From positions 22,069 to 86,068 of the forward strand of contig NZ_WOBR01000003.1 in NCBI RefSeq assembly GCF_009727955.1: a DNA stretch of 64,000 bases. The letters run 5' to 3'. Position numbers and translations under genes: made by a program. Below the pieces are notes generated by a model. The model was not told the origin of the DNA. It was given only the letters and a program-made list of their open reading frames with translations, and made no database searches. Positions 1 to 7,750 of this stretch are shown piece after piece. Each line of letters begins with the position of its first letter. Positions within the stretch are counted from its first letter, which is position 1. Source of the stretch: Aliivibrio fischeri. Lineage in GTDB: Bacteria > Pseudomonadota > Gammaproteobacteria > Enterobacterales > Vibrionaceae.

Positions 1-372
1 AAATCATTTTTTATTAAATCTCTTTTAATTATTTCAACTCTATCCTTCTTTGGTTGTGCAAAAACAACAACCGTTACTAATGAAAATACAGTTAACACAC
101 ACCCTGTTGAAGTATTTTATAGTCCACCAACGGAAAGAACCTATACTGAACTCGGGATCATTAATACCCAAACTGGCCAAACAATTTTTCACGATAGAAG
201 TAATGAAGGGATGGTTGCAAAGCTACAAGATGAAGCTGAAAAGTTAGGTGCTGATGCCATTATTGTTAGAGCATCAAAAGAAGGTACTTGGGGATTAAAA
301 GGAGGAGGCAATACAGGCTTCGAACGCGGTAACGCCGAAGCCATTGCGATTAAATTTACAGATGGTCAATAA
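1..372 (+). CDS. Putative lipoprotein, 3' part only (start lies left of the window)
   Basis: The frame is open from base 1 to a TAA at 370-372. It begins with a hydrophobic stretch ending in a lipobox-like F-F-G-C at residues 17-20 of the visible part, so the export signal is nearly complete and only a few residues are probably missing. After the cysteine come a Thr/Asn-rich linker and a compact domain of about 90 residues containing KLGADAIIVRAS and a glycine-rich turn (LKGGGNTGF). It would be anchored in the inner or outer membrane facing the periplasm. I do not recognise the exact family; the domain resembles small YbjQ/DUF4156-type lipoproteins only in general shape. It converges on the DUF808 gene with 2 bases between them. 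Confidence 0.75.
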   Translation, partial: KSFFIKSLLIISTLSFFGCAKTTTVTNENTVNTHPVEVFYSPPTERTYTELGIINTQTGQTIFHDRSNEGMVAKLQDEAEKLGADAIIVRASKEGTWGLKGGGNTGFERGNAEAIAIKFTDGQ

Positions 373-374
373 TG

Positions 375-1283
375 TTATCTTGATTTTATTTTTTGGTAGG
401 TACTCATAAGAAAAAGTAAAATCAAACCACTAAATAACCCAATAAATCCGTTTCCAATAGTTAGGTAAGTTGCGGATACATAAGGAATAGAAGGAAGTAG
501 GTTCACCACCCTTTCTAACGCATGGTGAACAAATGGAAGACTGTGAACCACAATGCCACCACCGACTAAAAACATAGCAATGGTACCAACAATAGTTAGT
601 AGTTTCATAAGCTTAGGGGCCATTGCAACCAATCCATTACCAATAGATCCAATAACGCCTTTACCTTCACTTTTTCGTTGTAAGTAAAAACCAAGGTCAT
701 CCATTTTGACAATACCTGCAACTAAGCCATAAACACCTATCGTCATTAACACTGCAATTAAACTCATGACTAATACTTGTGTTAAAAATGGATGGCCTTG
801 TACTGTACCTAATGCAATCACAATAATTTCAGCTGAAAGAATAAAATCAGTACGAACCGCACCTTTGATTTTCTTTTGCTCATAATCGCCAATGTCTTCT
901 TGGTTCGTTTCACTTTCTTTCTTATGTACTTCTTTTACGTCATGGTGTTCAAAAAATTTTTCATGAATCTTTTCTGCACCTTCAAAGCACAAAAACAAAC
1001 CACCAATTAATAATAATGGCGTAATTAGCCAAGGAGCTACAGAGCTAATTAATAATGCTGCAGGAACTAAAATACATTTATTTCGAAAAGAGCCTTTAGC
1101 TACCCCCCATACGACTGGTATCTCACGCTCAGCTCTCACTCCAGAAACTTGCTGTGCATTAAGCGCTAAGTCATCACCTAAAACACCAGCTGTTTTTTTC
1201 GCGGCAACTTTCGACATCAATGCTACGTCATCAAGAACTGAAGCAATATCATCTAATAATGTTAATAAACTTAACCCAGCCAT
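375..1283 (-). CDS. DUF808 family inner-membrane protein (YedI-like)
   Basis: A 302-residue membrane protein that starts MAGLSLLTLLDDIASVLDDVA, the typical opening of the DUF808/YedI family, followed by the conserved KTAGVLGDDLALNA stretch. Several hydrophobic segments lie at roughly residues 72-98, 148-190 and 225-300, with a charged His/Glu/Lys-rich loop near 105-135. The biochemical role of the family is unknown. The start is supported by AAGGAAAC upstream of the ATG. The length is normal for the family and nothing is broken. Confidence 0.85.
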   Translation of the reverse strand: MAGLSLLTLLDDIASVLDDVALMSKVAAKKTAGVLGDDLALNAQQVSGVRAEREIPVVWGVAKGSFRNKCILVPAALLISSVAPWLITPLLLIGGLFLCFEGAEKIHEKFFEHHDVKEVHKKESETNQEDIGDYEQKKIKGAVRTDFILSAEIIVIALGTVQGHPFLTQVLVMSLIAVLMTIGVYGLVAGIVKMDDLGFYLQRKSEGKGVIGSIGNGLVAMAPKLMKLLTIVGTIAMFLVGGGIVVHSLPFVHHALERVVNLLPSIPYVSATYLTIGNGFIGLFSGLILLFLMSTYQKIKSR

Positions 1284-1379
1284 TGTGTTTCCTTATTTGT
1301 ATTTATTACATCTAAACTAAATAGTAACGCTAATTAACCATTCATGATGACTTATTTTTTATATTACCTACAAAAACAG

Positions 1380-1412
1380 AAAACCACTGACTCATGAAAG
1401 TCAGTGGTTTTT
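1380..1412 (-). terminator. Hairpin terminator of the DUF5666 lipoprotein gene
   Basis: A perfect 13-bp inverted repeat (AAAACCACTGACT and its complement) with a short loop, followed by a T-run when read on the minus strand. It lies between the end of the lipoprotein gene and the start of the DUF808 gene. Confidence 0.8.
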
Positions 1413-1426
1413 AATATTTTCACTAA

Positions 1427-2308
1427 TTAATCAAATTCAATTTCTGATGCTTGCAATTGACCTGCATTATTTATCAAATCAACATCAACTCGAGAACCAA
1501 CTTTCAATTCATCTTTAATGCCATCTTCAAAGCGAGTGTTTTCCGTAATCACAACGTCAGTTCTTCCGTTTAGCGTCATTAATGTTTTATCATTATTTAG
1601 TGCTGTAACGTAACCTTCTACTTCCGCATTTGCTAAATCTAGATCATCTTCAACATCGACGTCATAAGCTTTAAAATCAGTGCTAAAGTGCCCTTCGACT
1701 TCAACCCAAGCGTTAACTTTTAGCTCGGCTAAATCTTCATAATCCATGCCAGCATTTGAATAGTCAACTTTCATTGTTCCAATATTAAAATGCGAGTTCT
1801 CTTTATCAATTGAGGTAATTTTACCTTCATATAAATCTTCTGCTGGTAAGAAATTCGCTTTGTGAATTGCATTAATCACCCATTTACCTGTTTGATCAAC
1901 ATACCCAAATAACATCACTCGATTCGAATTAGTTCCAACAAGATCTTTAGCGATATTTGCATATTCAAATACTTGGCCATTAACAGTAATTTCAGATTCA
2001 GTAACCAGAGTCGCGATACCTACAATTTCAGGATCAATATCAACTTCATATGCAATACCATCATCGTATTCAACATCAACTTGCATGCCTGGCTCAAGCT
2101 CTGTGGAATCAACATAATGACCATTCAACTCAATTCGAGCACTAGACAAACTTAACGCCATAGCATTAACCGTCATTGAATCTGCATGAGCATTAACAGA
2201 CTCAATCTCCCCCATATAAGTACTTGATGCGCGGCTATCACTTGATTCATCAGAACCACAACCCGTTAAAACCATACTACCTAATAATAAAACAGCAACT
2301 TTCTTCAT
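1427..2308 (-). CDS. DUF5666 repeat lipoprotein
   Basis: 293 residues with a lipoprotein signal peptide: MKKVAVLLLGSMVLTGC, lipobox L-T-G-C, acylated Cys at 17. The mature part is acidic and built from repeated small beta-barrel units, each carrying a 'V..G.V...D..G.W.......' or 'Y.G.I.S.D......I' pattern, as in DUF5666. I count about four units at residues 30-95, 97-150, 155-225 and 228-293. The function is unknown; such proteins are presumed to be periplasmic or surface lipoproteins. It is divergent from a response regulator gene with only 51 bp between them, so it is a likely target of that two-component system (inference). Confidence 0.8.
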   Translation of the reverse strand: MKKVAVLLLGSMVLTGCGSDESSDSRASSTYMGEIESVNAHADSMTVNAMALSLSSARIELNGHYVDSTELEPGMQVDVEYDDGIAYEVDIDPEIVGIATLVTESEITVNGQVFEYANIAKDLVGTNSNRVMLFGYVDQTGKWVINAIHKANFLPAEDLYEGKITSIDKENSHFNIGTMKVDYSNAGMDYEDLAELKVNAWVEVEGHFSTDFKAYDVDVEDDLDLANAEVEGYVTALNNDKTLMTLNGRTDVVITENTRFEDGIKDELKVGSRVDVDLINNAGQLQASEIEFD

Positions 2309-2359
2309 TTTTTAACCTAATTATTATATTTAATGCAATTTATGGGGGTAAAATAGCGT

Positions 2360-3055
2360 ATGGAGTGTGAAGGATTCGTGAAGAAGAAAATGAAAGTATT
2401 AATTGTTGAAGATAATCACCATGTAGCAGAAACCATTGCTGATTATTTAGAGCTTGTTGGCATTGACATTGATTGTGCTTACCATGGTGCAGCCGCCATC
2501 GAAATATTAAAAGAAGAAACCTTTGATGTTATTGTCATGGATATCATGATGCCTAAGCTCGACGGTATTAGTACCGTTGAAGTTCTGCGTAATGATTATG
2601 CTTGTAGTACGCCAATTCTTTTTTTAACCGCTAAAGATACATTGGAAGATAAAGTTCATGCTTTTGAGGTAGGCGGTGATGATTATTTGGTGAAACCATT
2701 TGCCATGGAAGAATTGCACGTACGCTTATTAGCACTATCTAAACGAGGCAGAAGAACTGACATAGGCAAACTGACCTTTGAAGACATGGAAATGGATATA
2801 AAGGCTGGTACATTATATCGCCAACAAAAGCTCATTAAACTAGCGCCAATACAATTAAAAATTATTGCGTTATTAATGAAAAAAGCACCTGATATTGTCA
2901 GTAAAAATGAAGTCATTGAACACGTTTGGGGTGATGAATCACCATCAAGTGATGCCCTAAGAAGCCACTTGTACACCATAAGAAACGCCATTGATAAAGA
3001 TTTTGATATTCCAAGACTAGAGACCATTCATGGAAAAGGCTACCGACTTAAATAA
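2360..3055 (+). CDS. OmpR/PhoB-family response regulator
   Basis: An N-terminal receiver domain (VLIVEDN, phospho-acceptor Asp in VIVMDIMMP, switch Thr in FLTAKD, Lys in VKPF) is followed by a C-terminal winged helix (PIQLKIIALL ... LETIHGKGYRLK). It acts as a cytoplasmic DNA-binding regulator phosphorylated by the kinase encoded next. The ATG at 2360 is preceded at 12 bases by GGGGGTAA. The ATG at 2390, which begins MKVLIVEDN as in most homologues, is an alternative start. The kinase gene overlaps the end by 26 bp. The specific signal and regulon are not identifiable; the divergent DUF5666 lipoprotein gene is the nearest candidate target. Confidence 0.88.
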   Translation: MECEGFVKKKMKVLIVEDNHHVAETIADYLELVGIDIDCAYHGAAAIEILKEETFDVIVMDIMMPKLDGISTVEVLRNDYACSTPILFLTAKDTLEDKVHAFEVGGDDYLVKPFAMEELHVRLLALSKRGRRTDIGKLTFEDMEMDIKAGTLYRQQKLIKLAPIQLKIIALLMKKAPDIVSKNEVIEHVWGDESPSSDALRSHLYTIRNAIDKDFDIPRLETIHGKGYRLK

Positions 3056-4286
3056 AGGCTCGCAACAACCAAGCTTTTTTAAAAAAATCCGTTGGACATT
3101 TGGCATCCTCACTTTTTTGATGTTCGGATTATTCTGGGCGGTTATTTATATTGCAGAAGATCAATTAGAGATCATTAGCTTGCATCACTGGTTAGATACA
3201 GAAGCAAACCAATACATCAAAAAATACGCACAGCTAGGTGAAGATACACCATTACCTAATGAAGATGAGTTTTCTACATACTGGAGTGAAAGAGAACACC
3301 CTCTTTGGCTAAATAACTATAAAAAAGCAGGCTTGTATGAGCAACTTTTAGGCACAGAAGATAAGCACTTTATCGTTAGTCCACATCCTTCTGGTGAGGG
3401 GCTCCTGTATATTCTTTTTCAAGATGATGCAGATGACTATTTGGATGAATACGAGGCAAACCTACACACATTGACTCTCTTCTTAGGTACTATATCAACC
3501 ATATTAATGATCTTATATGGTATTTATTTTGTTCGTAGTATCTCGGTGCCACTTCGTCATATCCAACATAAAGTAGGATTAATGTCTCCCGAACACCCAG
3601 ACTTTACTATTGATACTAAATATCAAGAAACCCAAGAGATTGAACGTTCTCTTTTAGAAAGCAAACATCATATTGCTCAATTCTTTACGAGAGAGAAAGA
3701 GTTCAGTCGCTTTGCTTCCCATGAATTGAGAACACCAATAATGGTAATCCAAGGTTCTGCTGATTTATTAGCAAAAGTACCAAATCAACCAAACGTTGCT
3801 TTAAAAGCGATTAATCGCTTACATCAAGCAAGTGAAGAGATGACACTGCTTACAGAAACCTTTTTGCTTTTAGGTAAACAAGACATTGAAGCGCATCATT
3901 TTCATCATTATAAAATTGAAGATATTCTAAAAACTCAACTCGATCACTTACAGCCTTTATTTGCCAAACAAGAGATGGGGGCACAACTTTCAATCATTAA
4001 AGGAGAGCCTTGCCTTGCCCCTAGTAGCTTTATTACCGTTGTGATTAATAACTTAATCAAGAATGCTTTCAGTTACAGTGTTGGAGACATTCAAATAGAG
4101 CTTAATAACAACCAACTTTGCATTACCAACTGCCACGATGGCAATGATACCTATAATGCAGGATATGGTTGTGGCCTAGTTATTGTTGAACGTATTTGTG
4201 AAAGAATGAACTGGGCATTCACCATAGAACAAACAGAGAAAGACTTTATAACTACCGTTAATTTTACTTCTTTCCAAATGACTTAA
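3030..4286 (+). CDS. Sensor histidine kinase partner of the upstream regulator
   Basis: 418 residues. A membrane segment at about 23-42, a periplasmic loop at 43-145 and a second membrane segment at 147-168 are followed by a short linker. The HisKA motif FSRFASHELRTP has its phospho-acceptor His at 231. The C-terminal ATPase domain has the N-box NNLIKNAF and the glycine box GYGCGLVIVERI. The ATPase domain is somewhat short and the canonical DxGxG loop is weak (CHDGNDTYNAG). The gene starts inside the regulator gene, which implies translational coupling. The periplasmic loop has no recognisable ligand domain, so the signal is unknown. Confidence 0.85.
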   Translation: MEKATDLNKGSQQPSFFKKIRWTFGILTFLMFGLFWAVIYIAEDQLEIISLHHWLDTEANQYIKKYAQLGEDTPLPNEDEFSTYWSEREHPLWLNNYKKAGLYEQLLGTEDKHFIVSPHPSGEGLLYILFQDDADDYLDEYEANLHTLTLFLGTISTILMILYGIYFVRSISVPLRHIQHKVGLMSPEHPDFTIDTKYQETQEIERSLLESKHHIAQFFTREKEFSRFASHELRTPIMVIQGSADLLAKVPNQPNVALKAINRLHQASEEMTLLTETFLLLGKQDIEAHHFHHYKIEDILKTQLDHLQPLFAKQEMGAQLSIIKGEPCLAPSSFITVVINNLIKNAFSYSVGDIQIELNNNQLCITNCHDGNDTYNAGYGCGLVIVERICERMNWAFTIEQTEKDFITTVNFTSFQMT

Positions 4287-4360
4287 TCATTGAAAGAGTG
4301 TATCTCAAGTACTTTTGGTACACTCCTTATTTCCATAACACATATAATACGGACATCATT

Positions 4361-5509
4361 GTGAGCAAAACAATTTCAACTTTATCTCAAATAAACATTT
4401 TTCCTGTTAAATCAATTGCAGGTGTACCTCAATCTAGCGCTTACGTTGAAAAGCAAGGATTGCAATGTGACCGCCGTTTTATGGTGACTGATCTCAATGG
4501 TAAAATGATCACAGCTCGCACTCATCCCCAAATGGTTAAAATTAGTGCGCTCATTGAACCTGATGGTCTAATTCTTTGTTATCCAGGATTAATTGATTTG
4601 CATCTCACTTTCAATGAATTAGAGATGAAGCAGACAGAAGCAAAAGTATGGAATGACTCTTTTTCTGCCTACTCAACGAATCAAGAAGCTAATCAATGGT
4701 TCTCTTCAATTTTATCAACAGATGCGCAATTACTTTATACTGGTGAGCAATCAAATCGTATCCGTGAAAAAATCCAAACAAACGTGAGCTTTGCCGATGG
4801 TTATCCATTGCTTGTCATTAGCGAAGCCTCTCTTGCAGAACTAAATAAGCGCAGTAGTAGCCATCATACAATGTCGCAATTTCGCACAAACTTAGTGATT
4901 TCTGGTGATGATGCTTTTATTGAAGATTCTTGGAAGCGTATTCGCATTGGTGAAGTCGAATTTGAAATAGTAAAACCTTGCCAACGTTGCATTTTAACAA
5001 CAGTAAACCCAAGAACGGCACAATATCACCCAGATAAAGAACCTTTAAAAACGTTCTCAACTTTCCGCGCTGATGAAAGTGGCAATGTGTATTTTGGGCA
5101 AAACCTCATTGCCAAAAATGAAGGCACAATTAAGCTAGGTGATAAGATTGAGGTTTTAGAAAGTAAAGAAAAAGAGTTTTACCTTGATTCTAGCTCTGAA
5201 GCACTAGAGGAAAAAGCAATCACACACACAAGTAAAAAACCGGATACTCCAGAAGAAATCACTATCAGCTTAAATGGTCACTTATTCACGGGTAATACGG
5301 AGCAACCGCTCCTTATGCAAGTCGAAGAGGCAGGATTAAGCATAAATAACAGCTGTCGTGCCGGTTTATGTGGTGCTTGTCGAGTAACATTAGAATCTGG
5401 GGAAGTTGAACAAGAAGATTCTCCCGCTCTTAATCAAAAATTAAAAGATGCAGGAATGATACTGGCTTGTTGCTCTGTTCCTAAAACAGATGTTGAAATC
5501 GTTGATTAA
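4361..5509 (+). CDS. ycbX: MOSC-domain protein with C-terminal [2Fe-2S] ferredoxin domain (YcbX-like)
   Basis: Three parts can be seen: an N-terminal MOSC beta-barrel domain starting ISQINIFPVKSIAG-like, a MOSC domain with the Cys-bearing loop KPCQRCILTTV that binds the molybdenum cofactor, and from about residue 295 a plant-type ferredoxin with CRAGLCGACRV plus a distal Cys. This is the architecture of E. coli YcbX, which with the Moco detoxifies N-hydroxylated base analogues. The open frame extends upstream to 4298, but the GTG at 4361 (VSKTISTLSQ, with GGA nearby) matches the family N-terminus and gives about 382 residues, near the 369 of E. coli. A hairpin follows directly. Confidence 0.82.
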   Translation: MSKTISTLSQINIFPVKSIAGVPQSSAYVEKQGLQCDRRFMVTDLNGKMITARTHPQMVKISALIEPDGLILCYPGLIDLHLTFNELEMKQTEAKVWNDSFSAYSTNQEANQWFSSILSTDAQLLYTGEQSNRIREKIQTNVSFADGYPLLVISEASLAELNKRSSSHHTMSQFRTNLVISGDDAFIEDSWKRIRIGEVEFEIVKPCQRCILTTVNPRTAQYHPDKEPLKTFSTFRADESGNVYFGQNLIAKNEGTIKLGDKIEVLESKEKEFYLDSSSEALEEKAITHTSKKPDTPEEITISLNGHLFTGNTEQPLLMQVEEAGLSINNSCRAGLCGACRVTLESGEVEQEDSPALNQKLKDAGMILACCSVPKTDVEIVD

Positions 5510-5518
5510 CTCTTAATA

Positions 5519-5546
5519 AAACGGTGCTATCAATACAGCACCGTTT
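5519..5546. terminator. Bidirectional hairpin terminator between ycbX and a lipoprotein gene
   Basis: AAACGGTGCT pairs with AGCACCGTTT across an 8-base loop, flanked by A- and T-rich runs. It serves the two converging genes. Confidence 0.75.
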
Positions 5547-5556
5547 AATTCCAATA

Positions 5557-5919
5557 CTATAAACTACACATTTTAACAGCACTAAGAGCTTTATCTTCTA
5601 AAAACTCAAGCTCTATGGATGTGGTATATACTTGCACTTTAGAACCAGTGGAAGTAGTTTTAATATCAGCTAAATGCGTTAGTTCGCCGTCGATGTAATG
5701 CGTGACCTGATAACCTGAATCTTTTACCCGATAATTGACTACAGGACTATATATCAAATAATCCAAGCTCTCCCATTTTTCAGTAATGCAATCTGCAATT
5801 TGCTCTGAATCCTTAGTGCTTTCTAACAACAAATTCGGCTCAGATTGGCGCAATTTTTCTGGTGTTGCCGCACACCCAGCAAGAAGTAACACTGTACTTA
5901 TTAGCATCAGTTTTTTCAT
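5557..5919 (-). CDS. Small lipoprotein of unknown function
   Basis: About 120 residues from the ATG at 5919 (MKKLMLISTVLLLAGCAA); an upstream ATG at 5931 is in frame but adds MRDI before a good signal peptide. Lipobox L-A-G-C. The mature part has no motif I recognise; it ends AVKMCSL, and the spaced cysteines (IADCITEKW and the C-terminal CSL) could form a disulfide in the periplasm. Homologues with this layout are common as 'hypothetical lipoproteins' in Vibrionaceae, but I cannot name a function. Confidence 0.65.
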   Translation of the reverse strand: MKKLMLISTVLLLAGCAATPEKLRQSEPNLLLESTKDSEQIADCITEKWESLDYLIYSPVVNYRVKDSGYQVTHYIDGELTHLADIKTTSTGSKVQVYTTSIELEFLEDKALSAVKMCSL

Positions 5920-6115
5920 AATGTCCCTCAACTTCTCTTATCACGAATATAACTTCAGAAATATACTTCCCACTATTCACGTATTAAAAACAGAACGCAA
6001 GTAGTGGTTACCAAATTACATAACCATCATTAACTACATTTAGATAAAAAATAGCCCTAGGCGACACTTACACCCTCAGTTACAATACGTGTAATTGCTA
6101 ATCAAAGAGATCCTC

Positions 6116-6523
6116 ATGTCAGATCAAGAAGAATTTGAAGTTGAAGCCATTGGTGTTGAAGTAAACGTTCAACCTATCGAGCTATATAAAGTCCTAAAAA
6201 TTGCTAACGTTGTTAGTGGCGGTGGTGAAGCTAAACATGTTATTGGCGAAGGCTATGTTGGTGTAAACGGTGAATTAGAACAACGTAAACGTCGTAAAAT
6301 GTATGATGGCGATGTTATTGAGTTTAATGAAGAATATTACGTTGTAATTTGTGATACTCCTGTTGGTGAACTACCAGAAATCGAAGAAAAACCTCAACCA
6401 ATGCCGAGTGAACCAGAGCATTCAGCACCAAAAAACAAAAAAAATAAGAAGAAAAAACAAAAGCCAGATCAACCAACTACGGTAGATCCTGAGAGTGGTC
6501 GTCGCTCAATTAACTTCTTCTAA
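6116..6523 (+). CDS. S4-domain RNA-binding protein (YbcJ-like)
   Basis: About 135 residues. The S4 fold spans roughly 15-80: IELYKVLKIANVVSGGGEAKHVI, then GYVGVNGE and RRKMYDGDVIEF, matching the single-domain YbcJ family that binds RNA. The C-terminal 50 residues are a low-complexity Pro/Glu then Lys/Asn-rich tail, longer than in E. coli YbcJ (about 70 residues in total), which could add nonspecific RNA affinity. A TTG at 6095 is in frame, but the ATG at 6116 preceded by AAAGAGA is the better start. The RNA target is unknown. Confidence 0.8.
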   Translation: MSDQEEFEVEAIGVEVNVQPIELYKVLKIANVVSGGGEAKHVIGEGYVGVNGELEQRKRRKMYDGDVIEFNEEYYVVICDTPVGELPEIEEKPQPMPSEPEHSAPKNKKNKKKKQKPDQPTTVDPESGRRSINFF

Positions 6524-6529
6524 AAATTA

Positions 6530-6554
6530 GGCTCAATACTATCAATATTGAGCC
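6530..6554 (+). terminator. Possible hairpin terminator after the S4 protein gene
   Basis: GGCTCAATA pairs with TATTGAGCC across a 7-base loop. There is no clear T-run, so termination is less certain. Confidence 0.45.
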
Positions 6555-6680
6555 AACTTCTCTTCACCCTCTCATTATTACACTCACGTAAAAGTAATTC
6601 ATCCTTTTAGCTATTATCATTAAATTTGAAATAACTATACTACGTCTACTTATCAACTCAGCTAAATAGGAATTCATAAA

Positions 6681-7010
6681 ATGGGATGGCTCTTTCTTCT
6701 TCTTGCCGTTGCTTCAGAAGCGTTTTCACACGTAGCACTAAAAGCAACCGATGGGCTTTCACATCTAATACCAAATGTCATTGTAATTACTGGCCACCTA
6801 GGTGCTTTTTATTTTCTTAGCCAAGCAATGAAAACATTACCTGTAGGGATTGCTCATGCATCATGGGCTGGCTTAGCTATCATTGCGGTAACACTGATTT
6901 CGAGTGCATTTTATCATCAACATTTAGACAATAAAATTTGGTTAGGTATTGGGTTTATCAGCATTGGTATTGCACTAATTAACCTATCATCTACGCCTCA
7001 TGTGCACTAA
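6681..7010 (+). CDS. Small multidrug resistance (SMR) family transporter
   Basis: 109 residues with four hydrophobic helices. The first helix carries the conserved membrane Glu (Glu14, in LLLAVASEAFSHVALK) that couples proton to drug exchange in EmrE, and the family motif PVGIAHASWAGLAI follows. The length is typical for SMR proteins (105-115), which act as inner-membrane dimers. It stands alone, so a homodimer is likely. Whether it exports quaternary ammonium compounds or guanidinium (SugE/Gdx type) cannot be decided from the sequence alone. Confidence 0.85.
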   Translation: MGWLFLLLAVASEAFSHVALKATDGLSHLIPNVIVITGHLGAFYFLSQAMKTLPVGIAHASWAGLAIIAVTLISSAFYHQHLDNKIWLGIGFISIGIALINLSSTPHVH

Positions 7011-7125
7011 AAAGCCTAATTGTTAGAATTTATGCAAATTTCATAAGCTGAAAATCATTTCTATTATATTTTCTTGCTATCATATAAGTATAAATACAAT
7101 AACTTAAATAATAGAAAGAGGTTTT

Positions 7126-7743
7126 ATGATAAACCCAGCTAAAAAAGTACTCATTTTATTCGCTCATCCTTCTCAACATCGCTCTGAAGTTAATGTGGCA
7201 TTAATCAGGCAAGCTAAAAAAATTGAAAATGTCACTGTTGTCGATCTGTACCATGATTATCCAAAATTCAATATTGATATCGATAAAGAACAAAAACAAC
7301 TTTTAGATCATGATGTTGTAATTTTTCAATTTCCGCTTTACTGGTACTCAACCCCAGCTATTTTAAAAGAGTGGCAAGATATGGTTTTAGAGTACGGTTT
7401 TGCTTATGGTACAGACGGTAATGCACTAAAAGGGAAAACCTTTCTATGTGCTATCACCGCTGGAGGTAAGGAAGAGGCTTACCAAACGAATGGATATAAT
7501 CAGTTCACTATCCGTGAGCTTCTACATCCGCTTGAGCAGATGGCTTCACTAACCAATATGGAATACATCGCTCCATTAGTGCTATTTGGCGCTAGAACCG
7601 CATTAGAAGATGACCGTATTGAAAGACATACTGAGCGTTTTAAAACCTTACTGTCCGCTTTAATTGAAAACCGTGTTGATACTGAGGTAGCAAAAACATT
7701 ACCTAAACTAAACCACTCATTCGATAAATTTATTAAGGAATAA
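7126..7743 (+). CDS. kefG: NAD(P)H-dependent flavodoxin-fold oxidoreductase, K+ efflux ancillary protein (KefG-like)
   Basis: 205 residues with the family signature ILFAHPSQHRSEVN at the N-terminus, FQFPLYWYSTPAILKEWQD for flavin and quinone binding, and AITAGGKEEAYQ. KefF/KefG proteins bind the cytoplasmic face of KefC/KefB antiporters and are needed for full activation under electrophile stress. The adjacent KefB-like gene starts 8 bp downstream, as in kefGB operons. The ATG has a good AAAGAGG site. Assignment to KefG rather than KefF rests on operon order and overall similarity. Confidence 0.83.
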   Translation: MINPAKKVLILFAHPSQHRSEVNVALIRQAKKIENVTVVDLYHDYPKFNIDIDKEQKQLLDHDVVIFQFPLYWYSTPAILKEWQDMVLEYGFAYGTDGNALKGKTFLCAITAGGKEEAYQTNGYNQFTIRELLHPLEQMASLTNMEYIAPLVLFGARTALEDDRIERHTERFKTLLSALIENRVDTEVAKTLPKLNHSFDKFIKE

Positions 7744-7750
7744 AAGCATT

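Noticed and set aside
50..247. Open frame overlapping the first partial gene
   Set aside because: It is out of frame with the clear lipoprotein-like frame 1-372 and has no ribosome site or family resemblance.
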